From positions 310,001 to 374,000 of the forward strand of contig CAVSKL010000003.1 of NCBI GenBank assembly GCA_963728475.1: a DNA stretch of 64,000 bases, given 5' to 3'. The notes beneath the pieces were generated by a model, which saw only the letters and a list, made by a program, of their open reading frames with translations, ran no database searches and had not been told where the DNA came from. A program made the position numbers and the translations under genes. The stretch is from CAVSKL01 sp963728475 [NCBI: Candidatus Eiseniibacteriota bacterium] (lineage in GTDB: Bacteria > Eisenbacteria > RBG-16-71-46 > JABDJR01). Positions 59,938 to 64,000 of this stretch are shown here, piece by piece; position 1 is the first letter of the stretch; every line of letters begins with the position of its first letter.

Positions 59938-60668
59938 GGCTCCACGCGGTTCTCCTCGCCGCCGGACGCGGCGCCCGGCTCCGCCCTCTCACCGACACCC
60001 GGCCCAAATGCCTTCTGGAAGCGGCGGGAACCCCGCTCCTCACCCGGATGGTGGACATGCTCCTGGCCCGGGACGTGGCCCGCATCACCGTGGTGGACGG
60101 CTACCGGGGCGGGATGATCCGGGCCGCGCTCGGGGAGCGATTCCCGGGGGCCGCGTTCCGGTTCGTGCGGAACGCGGATTGGGAGAGCACCAACAACGCG
60201 TATTCGCTCCACCTCGCCCGGTTCCCCGAGGCCGGGCCGATGCTCCTCCTCGACACCGACCTCCTCTTCCAGCCGGAAGTACTGGACCGGATGATGGAGG
60301 ACCCCCACCCGAACCGGATCGCGCTCCGGACGCGCGGGGGCTGGGGGGAGGAGGAGATGAAGGTGCGGCTCACCGGGGACGGGCTCGTGGCCGGCCTGGG
60401 CAAGGACATTCCCCCCGACGAGGCCGCGGGCGAGTCGCTGGACATCGAGGTCTTCTCCGCCGCCTTCACCCGGAAGCTCTTCACCGCCCTCGACCGGCGC
60501 GTGGCCTCCGGGGAGGGCCGGCACGAGTTCTACGAGGCGGCGTTCGGGGAGGTCATCGGCGCGGGCGAGCCGGTGCACGCGGTGGACCTGGGGGGGCTGG
60601 CCTGCATGGAGATCGACACCGCCGAGGATCTCGCGCTCGCCGAGCGCGCGTTCGGGACCGCGCGGTGA
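59934..60668 (+). CDS. Nucleotidyltransferase (CTP:phosphocholine cytidylyltransferase-like)
   Basis: The product is 244 residues from an ATG that overlaps the previous stop (ATGA). The NTP-binding start LLAAGRGARLRPLTDTRPKC is typical of sugar/choline nucleotidyltransferases. FVRNADWESTNNAYSLHLAR and the metal-binding LLLDTDLLF are like LicC/PntC-type enzymes that make CDP-choline, CDP-ethanolamine or CDP-aminoethylphosphonate; ACMEIDTAEDLALAERAF closes the fold. It would activate the product of the PLP enzyme for the CDP-alcohol phosphotransferase. Sugar-phosphate activation cannot be excluded. Confidence 0.85.
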   Translation: MRLHAVLLAAGRGARLRPLTDTRPKCLLEAAGTPLLTRMVDMLLARDVARITVVDGYRGGMIRAALGERFPGAAFRFVRNADWESTNNAYSLHLARFPEAGPMLLLDTDLLFQPEVLDRMMEDPHPNRIALRTRGGWGEEEMKVRLTGDGLVAGLGKDIPPDEAAGESLDIEVFSAAFTRKLFTALDRRVASGEGRHEFYEAAFGEVIGAGEPVHAVDLGGLACMEIDTAEDLALAERAFGTAR

Positions 60669-61291
60669 CGCGCGGTCTGCTGGGGTTCGGGCTCGGCTGG
60701 CTGGGCTCGATGCCCCTGGCCGGCCCGGTCTCGCTCTTTGTGCTTCGGCGGGGCGTGGCGGGTCGTTATCGCGACGGTATTTCCCTCGCCGGAGGCGCGG
60801 CCGCGGCCGAGGCGGCCTATTGCGCGGTGGCGATATCCGGGTACGGCCTCCTCCTCGACCGGTGGCCGGCGGCCCGGCCCGTGAGCACAATGCTCGGCGC
60901 CCTGATCATGGTCGGAGTGGGCGTCTACCTCCTCCTGGCGCGTCATCCCCTCCCCGCGGGGGAAGCCGCCGCCCCTGCCGCCTTGGGCTGGCCCCGCGAT
61001 CTCGCCCTCGGGTTCTCCCTGGTCGGATTCAACCCCATGGTGGTCGTCAACTGGCTGGCGGTGCTGGCCGCACTGCACGCGGTGGGGGTCACGGTGGGAG
61101 GATGGACTCAGCGCCTGGAGTTCGTGGGAGGGGTGGCGCTGGGGATCACCTGCTGGTTCAGCCTACTGACCTGGCTCCTCCACCACGGGCGGAGCCGGAT
61201 CCGGCCGCGGGTGTTCCAACGGGTGATCTCGGCCTTCGGGGGAATCCTCTGCCTGGCCGGGATCTACGCTCTGGTCACCGCGTTCTCCTGA
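60665..61291 (+). CDS. LysE/RhtB-family exporter
   Basis: The product is 208 residues from a GTG that overlaps the previous stop (GTGA). Six hydrophobic spans are visible: LGWLGSMPLAGPVSLFVLRR (the LysE P-G-P region is here L-A-G-P-V), GGAAAAEAAYCAVAISGYGL, GALIMVGVGVYLLLARHPLP, FSLVGFNPMVVVNWLAVLAA, ALGITCWFSLLTWLLHHGRS and a C-terminal span. LysE proteins export amino acids or related small amines. Its place at the end of the aminoalcohol operon suggests it relieves a build-up of an amine intermediate. Confidence 0.82.
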   Translation: MTRGLLGFGLGWLGSMPLAGPVSLFVLRRGVAGRYRDGISLAGGAAAAEAAYCAVAISGYGLLLDRWPAARPVSTMLGALIMVGVGVYLLLARHPLPAGEAAAPAALGWPRDLALGFSLVGFNPMVVVNWLAVLAALHAVGVTVGGWTQRLEFVGGVALGITCWFSLLTWLLHHGRSRIRPRVFQRVISAFGGILCLAGIYALVTAFS

Positions 61292-61392
61292 CCGCCCCGG
61301 GCTCCCGCCGCCGTTCCCGCCTTCCGGCCGCTTCCCCCCGTCCGCCCGTGGGCGCGGACCCCCCGCGGGCGGGGACCGGGGTGTTGGAATTC

Positions 61393-61423
61393 TTGACAGC
61401 GGGCGTCGGGAGTGTGCTATAAG
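61393..61423 (+). promoter_or_regulatory. Sigma-70-type promoter
   Basis: A perfect TTGACA (61393-61398) and TATAAG (61418-61423) are separated by 19 bases (18 if CTATAA is taken). Transcription would start near 61430 and read the membrane-protein gene at 61459. Confidence 0.7.
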
Positions 61424-61458
61424 CGGAACTCGATTTTTCGCTTCCGGAAGGAGGAAAG

Positions 61459-61950
61459 ATGCCGCGGATCCGGATCGTCCTGGTGGTGCTGGCGCTCTTT
61501 GGACTCTCCCTGCTCCTGGGGGCGGGAGTCTACGACTCGGTGGTGCTCGCCCCCAACCTGGCCGGGGGCGCCCAGGTCCTGGAGCACGGGCGCCAGTTCA
61601 TGAGCCGGGCCACTCCCGGGACCTTCTACCGTCACGTCGCCCCCCTGGCCGCCCTGGGCCTGGTGCTGGCAATGGTGGCGTGCTGGCCGGCGCGCGCTTC
61701 CCGCTGGCTCCTGCTCGCCGGCTTCCTGCTCCTGGTTGTGACCGACACCATCACCTTCACCTATCACTATCCCCGGAACCACCTCCTCCTCCACGACCCG
61801 CTCGCCACCGATCCCGGAGTCCTGGCCCGGGCCGCCCGTGAATGGGCGTGGGGGAACCTGGCCCGGGTGTTCCTGGTGTTCCTGGCCTGGCTGGGGGCGG
61901 TGACCGCGTTCTGGAGGCTGGGGCCGGGGGCCCCTCGCCGGGAGGCCTGA
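61459..61950 (+). CDS. Four-span membrane protein (DUF1772-like)
   Basis: The product is 163 residues with GGAGG 8 bases before the ATG. Spans are at about 5-27, 58-76, 83-101 and 130-150. GAGVYDSVVLAPNLAGGAQV and the LVVTDTITFTYHYPRNHLLL segment look like the DUF1772/anthrone-oxygenase-like membrane family, including its H-x-x-x-x-N pattern. A redox role is possible but unproven. It has its own strong promoter and no close partner. The 288-bp gap that follows (61951-62238) shows no gene. Confidence 0.65.
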   Translation: MPRIRIVLVVLALFGLSLLLGAGVYDSVVLAPNLAGGAQVLEHGRQFMSRATPGTFYRHVAPLAALGLVLAMVACWPARASRWLLLAGFLLLVVTDTITFTYHYPRNHLLLHDPLATDPGVLARAAREWAWGNLARVFLVFLAWLGAVTAFWRLGPGAPRREA

Positions 61951-62238
61951 CCCCCGGAGCCTCCCCCCCGGGGGCCTCGGGAGGGGCGCGGCCGCGCCCC
62001 CCGCGCCCCGCCGGCGCGCTTTCCCCAACTCCTGCCATCCCGGTGCCACATTCGCGGGGTAGAAGGGAGCGGGGGCCGGGGACCCCGGAACCCTCAATCC
62101 CCCGCAGGGTATATGCTTCCGGGCCTCTCCCCCTCGTGGGCGCGGCCCGGGCTGGACCCCGGCCCCCGGCATGCGAGACGCTCGTAGCGAGTATTGGGAC
62201 GGGGACAGGCGCCGCCGAACCGGACCGAGGGGGACGAG

Positions 62239-63396
62239 TTGACCACCAGACGACAGGAAGTGCGACGGGAGCCCGGAGCCGGGACATGGCTTCTGGCCGG
62301 GTTGCTCACGCTCCTCCTGCACGTCGCGGTGGTGGGGGGGATCTATGCCGGCCGCCCCCCGTCCCCGCCGCCGCCTCCCGTCCCCGACCCCGCGCCCATC
62401 GAGTTCGTGTTCGCGCCCAAGGCGGCTCCGCCCGCGCCGGCCCGGGACGCCGGCCAGCCCCGGGAGTTCACCGAACTCCCCCCCGACCGCAAGGACCAGG
62501 CCCCCGAGCACGCCGACCTCCTCAGCAACGTGACCAGCCGGGCGCGGCAGGAAAGCCCGAGCGACCGGGACACCGGGCTCCCCCGGATGACCGGGGCCTC
62601 GGACTTTCCGCACGTCGCCCTCAGCCCGGGCGGAGGGCCCGCGCAACCGAAGCAGCCGTCCCCGGCCCAGGCGAACCCCGCCCAGACCCCGCCTCGAGAG
62701 CAGCCTCCCTCTCCGGACCGGACGGCGGGGTCCCCGGAAGAGCCCAAGGCCCCCGCCGACCCGTCCGAGGCCGTGAAGGACGGTTCCAAGCCTGCCGAGC
62801 GCATCCCGGGGAAGCCGGCCTTCGAACCGAACCCGGCGCCGCCGAAGCCCGCGCCGGACGAGAGCCCGCTCATCCGCAAGTTCGATCCGGATCACCCCGC
62901 GGCCCTGGACCCGGACAAGGCCCGGTTGCTCTCGCCCTTCGCCAACTACGACATCCTCCAGGACGCCATGCAGAACCCCGGCGGGGGGGCGCCGCTCCCG
63001 GGCGGGATCAGCCTCAACACCCTCGAGTGGCCCTACGCTCCATGGCTCCAGCAGTTCACCCGGGACTTCCTGGCCCGGTGGACCGCCCCCTACGCCTATC
63101 GCATGGGGATGATCCACGGCTCCCAGGTGCTGGAGCTGGAGATCGCGCCGGACGGGAAGCTGCTGCGCATGGACCTGTTGGCCGAGGAAGGGGACAGCGT
63201 GCTGGTTACGACCAGCGAGCTCACCTTCCGGGCGATGGCCCCGTTCCATCCGCTCCCCTCGGACTTCCCGGAGAAGACGCTCATTCTCCGCATCAAGCTC
63301 GTCTATCCCGACCTGCGGCGGGAGTACGAACAGCTCCAGGAGCGCCGCCGGGAGCAGGAGCCCGAGCGCCCCCGGCGCGGAGGCCGCCGCCCCTGA
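62239..63396 (+). CDS. TonB-like energy transducer
   Basis: The product is about 385 residues from a TTG at 62239 (AGGGGGA upstream); the frame extends to 62194. A single N-terminal anchor (WLLAGLLTLLLHVAVVGGIY) is followed by a long Pro/Ala/Lys-rich periplasmic spacer (residues about 40-240: PPPVPDPAPIEF, GPAQPKQPSPAQANPAQT). A C-terminal domain has the TonB-C pattern (SQVLELEIAPDGKLLRMDLL, FPEKTLILRIKLVYP). It transmits proton-motive energy from ExbB-type complexes to outer-membrane transporters. An ExbB/TolQ gene starts 39 bases downstream. Confidence 0.82.
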   Translation: MTTRRQEVRREPGAGTWLLAGLLTLLLHVAVVGGIYAGRPPSPPPPPVPDPAPIEFVFAPKAAPPAPARDAGQPREFTELPPDRKDQAPEHADLLSNVTSRARQESPSDRDTGLPRMTGASDFPHVALSPGGGPAQPKQPSPAQANPAQTPPREQPPSPDRTAGSPEEPKAPADPSEAVKDGSKPAERIPGKPAFEPNPAPPKPAPDESPLIRKFDPDHPAALDPDKARLLSPFANYDILQDAMQNPGGGAPLPGGISLNTLEWPYAPWLQQFTRDFLARWTAPYAYRMGMIHGSQVLELEIAPDGKLLRMDLLAEEGDSVLVTTSELTFRAMAPFHPLPSDFPEKTLILRIKLVYPDLRREYEQLQERRREQEPERPRRGGRRP

Positions 63397-63435
63397 TCCC
63401 CGCCGCAATCCCGCGGCTCCACCGGAGGTTCGTGA

Positions 63436-64000
63436 ATGCTCGATTTCTTCGCCAAGGCAGGAATTCTCATCTACCCCCTGGGGCTGTGCAGCCTGGTCGC
63501 CTGCACCATCACCATCGAGCGGATGTTCGCGCTCCGCCGGAGCCGGGTGCTCCCGCGCGAGATCGTGGAAGTGGTGGACGCGGTGCAGCCGTCCCGGGAC
63601 CTGAGCGTGGCCCTGCAGGTGGTGCGGAAGAACCCGGGAGTGCTGGCCAACATCATGCGGGCGGGGCTCGAGAACGCGGACCAGCCCTGGGAGATCATGC
63701 GCGACACCACCCTCGACGTGGGCCGCCAGGAGACGAGCCGGCTCGAACGCAACCTGGTCTGGCTCCAGACCGTGGCCCAGGCGGCGCCGCTCCTGGGGCT
63801 GCTCGGCACCGTGCTCGGCATGATGAAGGTGTTCACCGCGATCTCGGTGGCGGGCCTGGGGAATCCCAAGGTCCTCTCCGAGGGGATCAGCGAAGCCATG
63901 ATCACCACCGCGGTGGGGCTGGGGATCGGGATTCCCGCGCTCATCGCCTACAACCTGCTCGAGGCCAAGGCCGAGGGGCTGGTCACCGCCATCGAGGCCC
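63436..64000 (+). CDS. ExbB/TolQ/MotA-type proton channel (3' partial)
   Basis: The ATG at 63436 has GGAGG about 7 bases upstream; the gene runs off the window after 188 codons. The MotA/TolQ/ExbB domain is clear: LIYPLGLCSLVACTITIERM at the start, then QTVAQAAPLLGLLGTVLGMM with the conserved pore region, and SEGISEAMITTAVGLGIGIP with the Thr of the proton path. It drives the TonB-like protein encoded just before it; an ExbD gene is expected beyond the window. Confidence 0.93.
   Translation, partial: MLDFFAKAGILIYPLGLCSLVACTITIERMFALRRSRVLPREIVEVVDAVQPSRDLSVALQVVRKNPGVLANIMRAGLENADQPWEIMRDTTLDVGRQETSRLERNLVWLQTVAQAAPLLGLLGTVLGMMKVFTAISVAGLGNPKVLSEGISEAMITTAVGLGIGIPALIAYNLLEAKAEGLVTAIEA

Overview
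The window is a GC-rich bacterial chromosome segment (GC-ending codons throughout, most strongly after about 24 kb). It was probably assembled from a Gram-negative member of the FCB group, and the style of its secreted proteins recalls Candidatus Eisenbacteria; that placement is inference. The basis is secreted proteins ending in FlgD/Ig-like sorting modules (N-YPNPF-S...), a second set ending in a short conserved Trp-Gly tail, TonB/ExbB and outer-membrane barrel genes, and a doubled bacterial NHEJ system. No rRNA, complete tRNA or CRISPR array is present.

Region 1 (1-23 kb). A hybrid histidine kinase cut by the window edge is followed by a secreted LamG-like protein and an IS3-family element that abuts a high-affinity potassium system. 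On the minus strand that system reads porin - kdpF - kdpB - second small membrane protein - kdpA - kdpC - kdpD - kdpE, an unusual gene order with two micro-genes. Next come decayed phage portal sequence, a secreted protein with the Trp-Gly tail, a tRNA-3'-end-like fragment, a GH130/GT4 sugar pair, and a DoxX + FAD-oxidoreductase operon divergent from a SufR-like regulator.

Region 2 (24-41 kb). This holds an S9 peptidase, a short PEP carboxylase, a 5'-truncated flavoprotein and a PadR + membrane protein pair behind a palindromic operator. The highlight is a periplasmic thioredoxin-fold lipoprotein whose reading frame is interrupted by one in-frame TGA exactly at the first active-site position (U-G-Y-C), a strong selenoprotein candidate. 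Then come a YflT-like stress protein, a ThiS/MoaD-like ubiquitin-fold protein coupled to a BNR propeller, and a group of exported proteins (FlgD-tail protein, GH16 glucanase, Trp-Gly-tail protein) with shared promoter blocks and clear terminators.

Region 3 (41-57 kb). A BMP-type nucleoside ABC importer is followed by an NHEJ operon (ligase-polymerase LigD plus two different Ku proteins), a DUF488 protein, a large Ser/Thr kinase-STAND ATPase-TPR fusion, a proline iminopeptidase coupled to a micro-ORF, and a DEAD-box RNA helicase with a hairpin against its ribosome binding site.

Region 4 (57-64 kb). A HypF remnant and two tiny genes precede a tightly overlapped operon: a PLP enzyme of the HisC/CobD fold, a CDP-alcohol phosphotransferase (frameshifted in this assembly), a nucleotidyltransferase and a LysE-type exporter. 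It could be a CDP-aminoalcohol head-group pathway. The window ends in a TonB-like protein and a truncated ExbB/TolQ gene.
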